13,400 bases of DNA from an uncultured Candidatus Melainabacteria bacterium (lineage in GTDB: Bacteria; Cyanobacteriota; Vampirovibrionia; Gastranaerophilales; Gastranaerophilaceae), in contig CAKUZO010000048.1 in assembly GCA_934717895.1 (NCBI GenBank), positions 1-13,400 on the forward strand, in the 5' to 3' direction. Below the pieces are notes generated by a model. That model did not search any database and was not told the origin of the DNA. It was given only the letters and a program-made list of their open reading frames with translations. The position numbers and the translations under genes are program-made. Position 1 is the first letter of the stretch; every line of letters begins with the position of its first letter. Below are positions 1 to 5,362 of the stretch, piece after piece.

Positions 1-2
1 CA

Positions 3-809
3 ATTAGTGTAGTTGAGCAGTTAGGAAGCTGTGCTACGCACGTAGTCCACTGCGACAAGTATCGTCGAGTCGCTTTTACTTTGGCAGAGGTTTTAATCAC
101 CCTCGGTATTATCGGGATTGTTGCGGCAATGACTTTGCCGACACTAATTCAACAACATCAGAAACAGGTTTATGTAAATGGTTTAAAAAAGGCAATAAGC
201 GTTTCTCAAAATATGCTTAAACAAATGCAAGCAGATGAAGAAGCTAGTGATATTGGCTCTACGACATTATTTACAGATGGGATTTGTGGTATAAAGGTTG
301 ATACGGATTGCAACTGTGCTTATTGGACAGAAGCAAACTTGAATGGTTGCGAGGACGCTTATGGAAATCCTTCGGTTTTTGAGCGAATAGTACCTAAATA
401 TTTGAAGGTTGTAAAACAATGCAAGGGAGAAGGTTGCATTGAGAATGGAATTAAATATAAATCATCTTACTTAACTTGTCAAAATAATAAGTGCAAGTTA
501 ACTGTTAATAATTATGCTGATGTTATTGCTTATTATGATTCTGCTCGAAAAAAAAATATAACTGGTTTTTATACGAGTGATGGAATGATATATTATCTAG
601 AAGCTCGTCCATCTTGGTCAGAATATGGTCAAACAAAGGGGCTTAGGGTTACTGTGGATATAAATGGGGCAAAAGGTCCGAATACTGAAGATATTGACTT
701 GTTTAGTTTTGTAATAAAACCAGATGGGCATCTAGATGTTTCCGAATATGCGGGTGTAGTTTCAGGAGTTGAGCATTTAATGTCTAACGGTTGGAAGATG
801 GATTATTAA
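3..809 (+). CDS. Type II pseudopilin / type IV pilin-like protein, 5' end outside window
   Basis: The reading frame is open from the window edge, so the true start lies upstream; the TTG at 81 lies inside the pilin motif and is not a credible start. A class III prepilin signal is clear: A then FTLAEVLITLGIIGIVAAM, with the mature N-terminal Phe at nt 75-77, Glu at +5 and a hydrophobic helix of about 20 residues. Prepilin peptidase should cut before this Phe, and the protein should join a pilus or type II secretion pseudopilus. The mature part has many Cys (CxC, and paired Cys around nt 420-500), suggesting disulfides outside the membrane. Its end (VDINGAKGPN, then NGWKMDY) matches the pseudopilin at the other end of the window. 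The leader codons (VEQLGSCA) resemble the repeat-derived leader of that second pilin. Family is certain; the machine it belongs to is not known. Confidence 0.88.
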   Translation: MSVVEQLGSCATHVVHCDKYRRVAFTLAEVLITLGIIGIVAAMTLPTLIQQHQKQVYVNGLKKAISVSQNMLKQMQADEEASDIGSTTLFTDGICGIKVDTDCNCAYWTEANLNGCEDAYGNPSVFERIVPKYLKVVKQCKGEGCIENGIKYKSSYLTCQNNKCKLTVNNYADVIAYYDSARKKNITGFYTSDGMIYYLEARPSWSEYGQTKGLRVTVDINGAKGPNTEDIDLFSFVIKPDGHLDVSEYAGVVSGVEHLMSNGWKMDY

Positions 810-830
810 AAAAGACTTTTGAATTTGTGT

Positions 831-865
831 GATGGCGGGATATGTATTCCGCCATTATTTATTTT
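831..865 (+). terminator. Probable intrinsic terminator of the first pseudopilin
   Basis: ATGGCGG (832-838) pairs with CCGCCAT (849-855) around a ten-base loop, followed by a T-rich stretch (ttatttatttt). It lies 22 bases after the stop codon. The T tract is interrupted, so efficiency is uncertain. Confidence 0.6.
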
Positions 866-871
866 GTGGGC

Positions 872-900
872 TTGTAGGGGATTGGAAGATTGTTTATAAT
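872..900 (+). promoter_or_regulatory. Sigma70-like promoter of the VRR-NUC gene
   Basis: TTGTAG (872-877), 17 bp, then perfect TATAAT (895-900). Transcription would begin near 907, giving a leader of roughly 70 bases before the preferred start at 976. Confidence 0.6.
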
Positions 901-975
901 ATAAATTGTTCATAAAAACTGTGGCTGCCAACTTTTAAGATGTGTATTAATTTGATTTTTTATTATAATGAGTTT

Positions 976-1725
976 ATGAAAAATCTTCTAATAATCTTTT
1001 CTATATTTTTAGCAACAATTTTACCAGTAAGTGCGGAACAGGTTCTGCCAGATGCAATTGTCAAAAATACAATTACGATTTCTGCTCCCAAAACAGGAGA
1101 ATTAGGAAAAAATTATTATTTCTGTAAAAATGGAAATAAGTGCTCGACTGAACAAGTTGTTAGAGGATATTATAATAATAACGATTACAATGTAATGCGT
1201 GCTGAATATTCGTTTTGGAAAGGAATGTTTGTTCTTACATTTTTAGATGAATTGTATCCACAAACTTTGCAATCTGATAACGATTTGCTTGATATGGAAT
1301 TAAAAAATGTAGAAACAGAAATTTTGTACAAAAAACTAAAACAAATTCAAAAAACAGATTTACGACAATTTATAAATAAACAAATTGCAAAACATGAACA
1401 AGGTTCTTACATTCGCTGGCTAGATGAATGGGAAATCGAGGGCTATAAAAACCCGACAGAGTATTTTAAATCTCCGCTTGTTCAAGAATTTTTAAGCACA
1501 ATTGATAACAAAATATTTTGTAAAATAATTGAAAATATGTTTGAAAATTATGATAATAACCCTGTGGGAACTCCTGATTATATTGTTTGGAACAGTAAAA
1601 AAATGATTTTTGTTGAAGTAAAACGAAAATCTGAAAAACTTAGTTCGGAACAAATCAAATGGGGAGAATTTTTAGTAAAAAATCAAATTTTGTACAAAGT
1701 TGTAAGAGTTTATGGCAACAATTAA
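976..1725 (+). CDS. VRR-NUC (PD-(D/E)XK) nuclease-like protein with N-terminal signal peptide
   Basis: A 249-residue protein. Residues 1-20 (MKNLLIIFSIFLATILPVSA) look like a Sec signal peptide, which is why I prefer ATG 976 to the in-frame ATG 940; neither start has a good Shine-Dalgarno site. The C-terminal third carries GTPDYIVW, then FVEVKRKSEKLSSEQIKWGEFL. This is the G-x-PD...E-V-K...LS-x-x-Q-x-x-W pattern of VRR-NUC nucleases (FAN1 family), with Asp, Glu and Lys all present. The middle segment AEYSFWKGMFVLTFLDELYP recalls the helical part before VRR-NUC in FAN1-like proteins. Known VRR-NUC proteins process DNA inside cells, so an export signal is odd: this may be an exported nuclease, or the hydrophobic N-terminus may be a membrane anchor. 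The gene stands alone behind its own promoter. Confident in the nuclease domain, not in location or substrate. Confidence 0.75.
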   Translation: MKNLLIIFSIFLATILPVSAEQVLPDAIVKNTITISAPKTGELGKNYYFCKNGNKCSTEQVVRGYYNNNDYNVMRAEYSFWKGMFVLTFLDELYPQTLQSDNDLLDMELKNVETEILYKKLKQIQKTDLRQFINKQIAKHEQGSYIRWLDEWEIEGYKNPTEYFKSPLVQEFLSTIDNKIFCKIIENMFENYDNNPVGTPDYIVWNSKKMIFVEVKRKSEKLSSEQIKWGEFLVKNQILYKVVRVYGNN

Positions 1726-1781
1726 TTTTTCTTTGTTGCATCAATAAATGCAGCTCCGACAACACACAACTTAGTTTAAAA

Positions 1782-1818
1782 TAAAAGTCCGCTAATCAAA
1801 CAGACTATCGGACTTTTA
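1782..1818 (-). terminator. Intrinsic terminator of tRNA-Ser
   Basis: TAAAAGTCCG (1782-1791) is complementary to CGGACTTTTA (1809-1818), with a 17-base loop. Read on the minus strand it lies just after the tRNA 3' end and runs into TTTTATTTT. It may also end the convergent VRR-NUC transcript. Confidence 0.75.
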
Positions 1819-1821
1819 ATA

Positions 1822-1910
1822 CGGAGTAATAGGGATTTGAACCCTAGATGCAGATTGCTCCACATAACACCTTAGCAGGGTGCCGCCTTCAGCCACTCGG
1901 CCATTACTCC
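1822..1910 (-). tRNA. tRNA-Ser (anticodon GCU)
   Basis: On the minus strand the acceptor GGAGTAA pairs with TTACTCC, with discriminator G. The D arm is GGCCGAGTGGCTGAAGGC. The anticodon stem encloses loop CTGCTAA, anticodon GCT (complement of 1874-1876), which reads AGC/AGU serine codons. A long variable arm (ATGTGGA/TCTGCAT around GCAA) is typical of class II tRNA-Ser. The T arm is TAGGG-TTCAAAT-CCCTA. CCA is not encoded and must be added after transcription. Confidence 0.97.
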
Positions 1911-2017
1911 ATCTCTATTTTGTTTTCACAATTCAATACAAATTGCGACATGTGCATATTTCAATCATATCATAAATATTTTTTTTGGCAAACTTCTTTG
2001 TATAAATTTTTTCGATA

Positions 2018-2046
2018 TTTACAAGTTACAAAAAATATGATAAAAT
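2018..2046 (+). promoter_or_regulatory. Promoter of the thioredoxin-like gene
   Basis: TTTACA (2018-2023), 17 bp, then TAAAAT (2041-2046), 38 bases before the ATG. The rest of the gap back to the tRNA (1911-2017) holds no gene that I can see. Confidence 0.5.
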
Positions 2047-2083
2047 CAATTGGTTTTATAAATAGGTTAAAGGAGTGTTATGA

Positions 2084-2599
2084 ATGGCAAATTTACTCAA
2101 ATGTTTAATTCTTTTGATTGTTATTATTGTTTCAGTTTTAAATATTAACTCAAAAAACGACAGGCTCCTATCTTCTCCTAAAAGCTTTGTATCAATCAGT
2201 TTAAGCGATATAAATCATTCTATTAAACCATTGCCCAACGAAGTAATTGATTTTTTAAAGACATCATCGGATTACAAAGACATATATAAAGATAAAAAAG
2301 TGGTAATTTATTTTACCGGAGCAGATTGCCCTTATGGAAAAGTTTTTGAAAAATCAATAAACGAATTTAGAAAGAACTCGGCCTCAAACGTCTATTTCAA
2401 TTTTCATACAGAATCTGCTTCCGGAATTCGTTGGTACAAATCAAATCAAGAAGCAAAAGCTGCTTTGCAATTTTCGAACTTATGTCACGAATTTTGTGTG
2501 GTAAATCCTGTTAAAAATGAAATATTTTCAATTGAAGGTGTTGGAACAGAAGAAGCTCAGAAGATTGGGGCTATTTTAGAGCAACTAAAAGATTGGTAA
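2084..2599 (+). CDS. Membrane-anchored thioredoxin-fold-like protein with a CPYG motif
   Basis: 171 residues. ATG 2084 follows AAAGGAG (2069-2075) at 8 bases; ATG 2080 opens another, short frame. Residues 1-21 (MANLLKCLILLIVIIVSVLN) form a single hydrophobic helix, either a signal anchor or an uncleaved signal, so the rest should face outward. Around residues 74-87, VVIYFTGADCPYGKVF resembles the beta-strand plus redox motif of thioredoxin/DsbA folds. The usual CxxC is CPYG, with only the first Cys. A second pair, C-x-x-x-C (LCHEFC), lies near residues 135-139 and might act as resolving partner. A role in envelope disulfide exchange is inference; single-Cys versions often act as reductase or isomerase variants or lose activity. 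Confidence 0.6.
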   Translation: MANLLKCLILLIVIIVSVLNINSKNDRLLSSPKSFVSISLSDINHSIKPLPNEVIDFLKTSSDYKDIYKDKKVVIYFTGADCPYGKVFEKSINEFRKNSASNVYFNFHTESASGIRWYKSNQEAKAALQFSNLCHEFCVVNPVKNEIFSIEGVGTEEAQKIGAILEQLKDW

Positions 2600-2614
2600 T
2601 TATGAAAAACATTC

Positions 2615-2643
2615 TTGACCAGTACACTTCATTAAGGTACAAT
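2615..2643 (+). promoter_or_regulatory. Promoter of the DUF151 gene
   Basis: TTGACC (2615-2620), 17 bp, TACAAT (2638-2643). It sits in the 68-bp gap, so the DUF151 gene can be transcribed independently of the upstream gene. Confidence 0.65.
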
Positions 2644-2667
2644 ACATAGTACTGAGAGGATTAAATT

Positions 2668-3183
2668 ATGATTGAAATGAAAGTTATGGGTATTGCCCTT
2701 GATACAAGAACAGGTTCTCCTATCGTGGTTCTTCACGACAAAGAAAATAGAAAAGCGCTTCCTATATGGATTGGTTCGGCAGAAGCAAGTGCAATCATTA
2801 GAAAAATAGAAAATCTTACTGTTGCGCGTCCGATGACGCACGATTTGATTATTAATATTATCGAAAAAACAGGCTACACGCTTGATAAAGTAGAAATTAA
2901 TGATGTTGAAAAAGATACATATTACGCAACTTTATTTTTGGTAAACGATGAAGGGCAAACTCTTGAAATTGATTCCCGTCCATCAGATGCAATTGCTGTT
3001 GCAATAAGGGTTGACGCTCCAATTTTTGTTACCGCAAACGTTATTTCAAACGGTTCTGTTTCAACTGATTCTGCAAAAGATGAAGAAGAAGCACAAGAAT
3101 TCAAGAAATTCGTCCAAAGTATCAAACCTTCTGATTTCGCAAAAATGATGAAAAACAATGATCATCACGAAAGCGATCAATAG
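2668..3183 (+). CDS. Bifunctional nuclease family protein (DUF151/BFN)
   Basis: 171 residues; ATG 2668 follows GAGAGGA (2654-2660) at 7 bases. The order of conserved blocks matches the BFN domain (DUF151): MKVMGIALDTRTGSPIVVLHD at the start, then LPIWIGSAEASAI, RPMTHDLI, the YATLFL strand, and IDSRPSDAIAVAIRVDAPIFV. Plant and bacterial BFN proteins have been reported to have RNase and DNase activity; in other bacteria the same domain occurs in proteins of unresolved role. The C-terminal tail (about residues 130-171) is charged and outside the core. Family assignment is firm; the substrate here is not known. Confidence 0.9.
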   Translation: MIEMKVMGIALDTRTGSPIVVLHDKENRKALPIWIGSAEASAIIRKIENLTVARPMTHDLIINIIEKTGYTLDKVEINDVEKDTYYATLFLVNDEGQTLEIDSRPSDAIAVAIRVDAPIFVTANVISNGSVSTDSAKDEEEAQEFKKFVQSIKPSDFAKMMKNNDHHESDQ

Positions 3184-3210
3184 GTTTTGTTAAAATTGTA
3201 AATATTTTGT

Positions 3211-3244
3211 AAAAACTTGAAATTCGGCTGATTTTCAAGTTTTT
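3211..3244 (+). terminator. Intrinsic terminator after the DUF151 gene
   Basis: AAAAACTTGAA (3211-3221) pairs with TTCAAGTTTTT (3234-3244) around a 12-base loop. The descending arm supplies the T run, and the A run upstream would make it work in both directions. Confidence 0.8.
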
Positions 3245-3265
3245 ATATATACAAGGACAAATATT

Positions 3266-3478
3266 ATGATTAAAGGTATAGACGCAATACAATCAAATAA
3301 TATCTACAAGGTCAACCCTGTTCAGCTATTTGGGAATAACCGACAAGCACCGACCGAAAATAATCCGTTTAGTGCAGGTCTTTTTAGTGGGCAATTCAAC
3401 GGGAATTACAACCTTAATCACCCAAGAGTTGCGGGTGAGAGCAGCTTTCAGGCCAATAATTTAGATTTACTTGCGTAA
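3266..3478 (+). CDS. Small Asn-rich protein of unknown function (70 aa)
   Basis: ATG 3266 follows AAGGA (3253-3257) at 8 bases. The 70-residue product has no membrane segment, no signal and no Cys. It has about 13 Asn, plus many Gly, Phe and Gln, e.g. ENNPFSAGLFSGQF. Composition suggests a disordered or structural protein. The next gene codes for another short protein of similar make-up that shares ENNP, so the two may belong to one loose family. I do not recognise it. Confidence rests on the ribosome site and clean gene boundaries, just after a terminator. Confidence 0.6.
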   Translation: MIKGIDAIQSNNIYKVNPVQLFGNNRQAPTENNPFSAGLFSGQFNGNYNLNHPRVAGESSFQANNLDLLA

Positions 3479-3518
3479 TTTCGCAATATTTCTTAATAAT
3501 TGATAAAAATTTGGCAAT

Positions 3519-3546
3519 TTTACTTCAATAATTTCCTTTATATAAA
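3519..3546 (+). promoter_or_regulatory. Possible promoter of the second small Asn-rich gene
   Basis: TTTACT (3519-3524), 16 bp, TATAAA (3541-3546), 28 bases before ATG 3575. Background A+T is high, so this is tentative. Confidence 0.4.
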
Positions 3547-3574
3547 TACAGGGAAAATTATGGGGTAATATGTT

Positions 3575-3781
3575 ATGTCTATTCAAAAATTATTAGGAAT
3601 AGGTTTTGCGCCGGCGACGAAGGGTGTTACACCACCTCAACCTTCCAGAGTTGGTGGAGATTTTGTGAAAAATACTTTCAACTTTGGTACAGCAAATCCA
3701 AATCAACCAAACCAGATTGTTGCAGAAAACAATCCGTTGGGGCTTCCGTCAAAAGGAACTAAGCTCTATTGTTTAGGATAA
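3575..3781 (+). CDS. Small Asn/Pro-rich protein of unknown function (68 aa)
   Basis: 68 residues starting MSIQKLLGIGFAPATKG, with a Pro/Asn-rich centre (TANPNQPNQ) and AENNPLGLPSKG near the end, finishing in LYCLG. No signal peptide or membrane helix. The ribosome site is weak (GGGG at 3562-3565). It recalls the preceding 70-aa product by composition and the ENNP motif. Its 3' end overlaps the last codons of the minus-strand 52-aa gene by 9 bases. Function unknown. Confidence 0.5.
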   Translation: MSIQKLLGIGFAPATKGVTPPQPSRVGGDFVKNTFNFGTANPNQPNQIVAENNPLGLPSKGTKLYCLG

Positions 3782-3931
3782 CAAAAAATTATTTTTAGTA
3801 TTCGTGCTATAAACGAGTTTTGTAGCGCTAAATGTTGGCATGTAAGAATAAGGCTTGCATGCTTTCTTTTTGAAATCGCAAAGACCAATAATCTTTTCGT
3901 CATCATTAAAAAGTTTTTTAATAAATTCCAT
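3773..3931 (-). CDS. Small basic protein of unknown function (52 aa)
   Basis: A short minus-strand frame with no internal stop. It starts MEFIKKLFNDDEKIIGLCDF, continues with KKKACKPYSYMPTF and ends NNFLLS. AAGGA lies 7 bases before the ATG. On the minus strand TTTACT and TACAAT with a 17-bp spacer lie just upstream, a complete gene start. Two Cys flank a Lys-rich stretch. The stop falls inside the 3' end of the convergent 68-aa gene. I do not recognise the product. Confidence 0.6.
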   Translation of the reverse strand: MEFIKKLFNDDEKIIGLCDFKKKACKPYSYMPTFSATKLVYSTNTKNNFLLS

Positions 3932-3948
3932 ATACCAATCCTTCTATT

Positions 3949-3977
3949 TTTATTGTACAATATTTTTAATGACAAGT
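3949..3977 (-). promoter_or_regulatory. Promoter of the 52-aa minus-strand gene
   Basis: On the minus strand, TTTACT, 17 bp, then TACAAT, about 20 bases before the start codon's ribosome site. It lies in the divergent gap shared with the DUF1858 gene. Confidence 0.5.
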
Positions 3978-4006
3978 AAAGTAAAGTCAATAAAAGGAGA
4001 AAGATT

Positions 4007-4216
4007 ATGGCACAAAAAATTTCAAAAGATATGAATATTATGGAAATCGTACAACTTTGCCCTGAAAGTGTTGCAGTGTTCCAAAAATACGGTTTGGGCT
4101 GTATTGGTTGTGCAGCAGCACACTTCGAAAATTTGGAAGCCGGTGCAAAAGTTCATGGTTTTAATCCGGACGATATGGTTGATGATATTAATGCTATTAT
4201 CGAAGCTAATTCATAA
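4007..4216 (+). CDS. DUF1858 domain protein (hybrid-cluster-associated, CxxC)
   Basis: 69 residues; strong ribosome site AAAGGAG (3993-3999) 7 bases before ATG. The pattern ISKDMNIMEIVQLCPESVAVFQKYGLGCIGC is that of DUF1858: a helical domain in which a Cys pair (here C32 and C35, CIGC) follows a conserved KYGLGC turn. Members are found alone or fused to redox and hybrid-cluster proteins, and the Cys pair is thought to act in redox or metal binding. No partner redox gene is adjacent here, so its role cannot be inferred from context. A minus-strand gene diverges from the same gap. Confidence 0.85.
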   Translation: MAQKISKDMNIMEIVQLCPESVAVFQKYGLGCIGCAAAHFENLEAGAKVHGFNPDDMVDDINAIIEANS

Positions 4217-4237
4217 TTCAGATAAGGAAGAACTTAC

Positions 4238-4269
4238 AAAAAAGGCAGAAATTCGTTTCTGTCTTTTTT
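4238..4269. terminator. Bidirectional intrinsic terminator between DUF1858 gene and tlyA
   Basis: AAAAAAGGCAGAAA (4238-4251) and TTTCTGTCTTTTTT (4256-4269) form a 14-bp stem with one G-U pair and a TTCG tetraloop. A runs on one side and T runs on the other let it end both convergent transcripts. Confidence 0.88.
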
Positions 4270-4278
4270 AATGCGAAT

Positions 4279-5088
4279 TTAATTCAAAACCTCAAACGCT
4301 GTATTTACAACGGTTTCAATATTAAACTCAATTTCTTCACCCTGCTGAGTTGAAATCCAGATTAAATATTCTATATTGCCGGAAGGCCCTTTTATTGCCG
4401 AATAAGTCAGGGCGTTAACCTTGTAGCCTAAATCTTTGGCACAATTAATAACATTTTGAATAACTTCCTGATGAACCTTTTTATCTCGAACAACGCCACC
4501 TTTTTCGACTTTTTCTTTGCCAGCCTCAAATTGCGGCTTGATAAGTAAAATCATTTCATGGAAATTTGGATTTAAAAGAGTTTTCAAATTCGGCAAAACC
4601 TTTGTTAACGAAATGAAAGACATATCACTCACCAACAAATCCGCAATTGGCTCGTTTTCAGCATAAATATCAGTAAAGGCACAGTTTTTAAGATTTGTTC
4701 GTTCAATCGGTTTAACACGAGCGTCAGAGCGGATTTTCCAATCCAATTGCCCATAACCGACATCTGCTGCATAGACAAATTTCGCTCCATTTTGCAGCAA
4801 ACAGTCCGTAAAACCACCGGTTGAAGCTCCGGCATCAAGACAAATCCTGCCCTCAATTTGCACAGGAAAAGTGTCAAGAGCTTTTTTAAGCTTAAAACCG
4901 CCACGAGAAACGTAAGGCATAGATTTCACGACGATTTCATATTCTTTTGCCGGATTAATTTGAAAACCGGCTTTTGTAATATATTCGTCATTGATTTTTA
5001 CGTGTCCTGCTAAAATTGCAGCTGCCGCCTTGCTTTTTGTTTCAAAATAGCCTAAATCCGTGAGATATTTGTCCAGTCTTTCTTTCAT
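4279..5088 (-). CDS. tlyA: TlyA-family rRNA 2'-O-methyltransferase (S4 + FtsJ-like)
   Basis: 269 residues, the normal TlyA length. An S4 RNA-binding domain occupies residues 1-60 (ERLDKYLTDLGYFETKSKA...AGHVKIND). It is followed by the linker SRGGFKL (61-67) and an FtsJ-like SAM-dependent methyltransferase: DAGASTGGFTD (85-95, SAM binding), DVGYGQLDWK (109-118), SDMSFISL (154-161) and LIKPQFEAGK (182-191). TlyA proteins methylate ribose 2'-OH of cytidines in 16S and 23S rRNA (C1409/C1920 in mycobacteria); the name haemolysin A is historical. ATG 5088 lacks a clear Shine-Dalgarno site but lies just after a good promoter. Which rRNA positions it modifies cannot be told from sequence. Confidence 0.93.
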   Translation of the reverse strand: MKERLDKYLTDLGYFETKSKAAAAILAGHVKINDEYITKAGFQINPAKEYEIVVKSMPYVSRGGFKLKKALDTFPVQIEGRICLDAGASTGGFTDCLLQNGAKFVYAADVGYGQLDWKIRSDARVKPIERTNLKNCAFTDIYAENEPIADLLVSDMSFISLTKVLPNLKTLLNPNFHEMILLIKPQFEAGKEKVEKGGVVRDKKVHQEVIQNVINCAKDLGYKVNALTYSAIKGPSGNIEYLIWISTQQGEEIEFNIETVVNTAFEVLN

Positions 5089-5099
5089 AATTCTAAATT

Positions 5100-5128
5100 A
5101 TCATAAATAAAATTTAGTTTGTAGTAAA
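5100..5128 (-). promoter_or_regulatory. Promoter of tlyA
   Basis: On the minus strand, TTTACT (complement of 5123-5128), 17 bp, TATGAT (complement of 5100-5105). The likely start of transcription is only a few bases before the tlyA ATG, so the leader is very short. Confidence 0.6.
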
Positions 5129-5136
5129 ATTAAACT

Positions 5137-5295
5137 ATGATTAAGTCAGGTATTATAAAAATAAAAAAAATCGAGGATTTTGATAATATTTATATTGAAC
5201 AAGAATTGTCGAGTATGTTCAATTCTGTTATCCGTTGGGCGATTGTTGCAATTCAGGAAAATAACTTAATAATAAGTGTTTCTTACGAAATGTAA
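5137..5295 (+). CDS. Small protein of unknown function (52 aa)
   Basis: A clean frame of 52 codons, MIKSGIIKIKKIEDFDNIYI at the start and RWAIVAIQENNLIISVSYEM at the end. The second half looks like amphipathic helix plus strand. No Cys, signal or membrane helix. No Shine-Dalgarno site is visible; it diverges from tlyA, the two start codons only about 50 bases apart. I do not recognise it. It fills what would otherwise be a 270-base gap, and its amino-acid composition is protein-like, but comparative data are needed to be sure. Confidence 0.5.
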   Translation: MIKSGIIKIKKIEDFDNIYIEQELSSMFNSVIRWAIVAIQENNLIISVSYEM

Positions 5296-5350
5296 CAAAT
5301 TTTGCTTTTGTTGTAAAGAAATTTTTGTTGTATGCCGATGTATGTAGTGT

Positions 5351-5356
5351 AGGAGA
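5351..5356 (+). promoter_or_regulatory. Ribosome binding site of the 1158-aa gene
   Basis: AGGAGA, 6 bases before ATG 5363. This fixes the start upstream of the poly-G tract, so all translation must cross the tract. Confidence 0.75.
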
Positions 5357-5362
5357 AAAATT

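Noticed and set aside
940..975. ATG 940 as start of the VRR-NUC protein
   Set aside because: It would put 12 residues before an otherwise complete signal peptide; no ribosome site supports it.
1848..2108. Plus-strand 86-codon frame across the tRNA
   Set aside because: It runs through tRNA-Ser, the untranslated gap and the start of the next gene; not protein-like.
2922..3158. Minus-strand 78-codon frame inside the DUF151 gene
   Set aside because: Shadow of a well-recognised plus-strand gene; no start signals.
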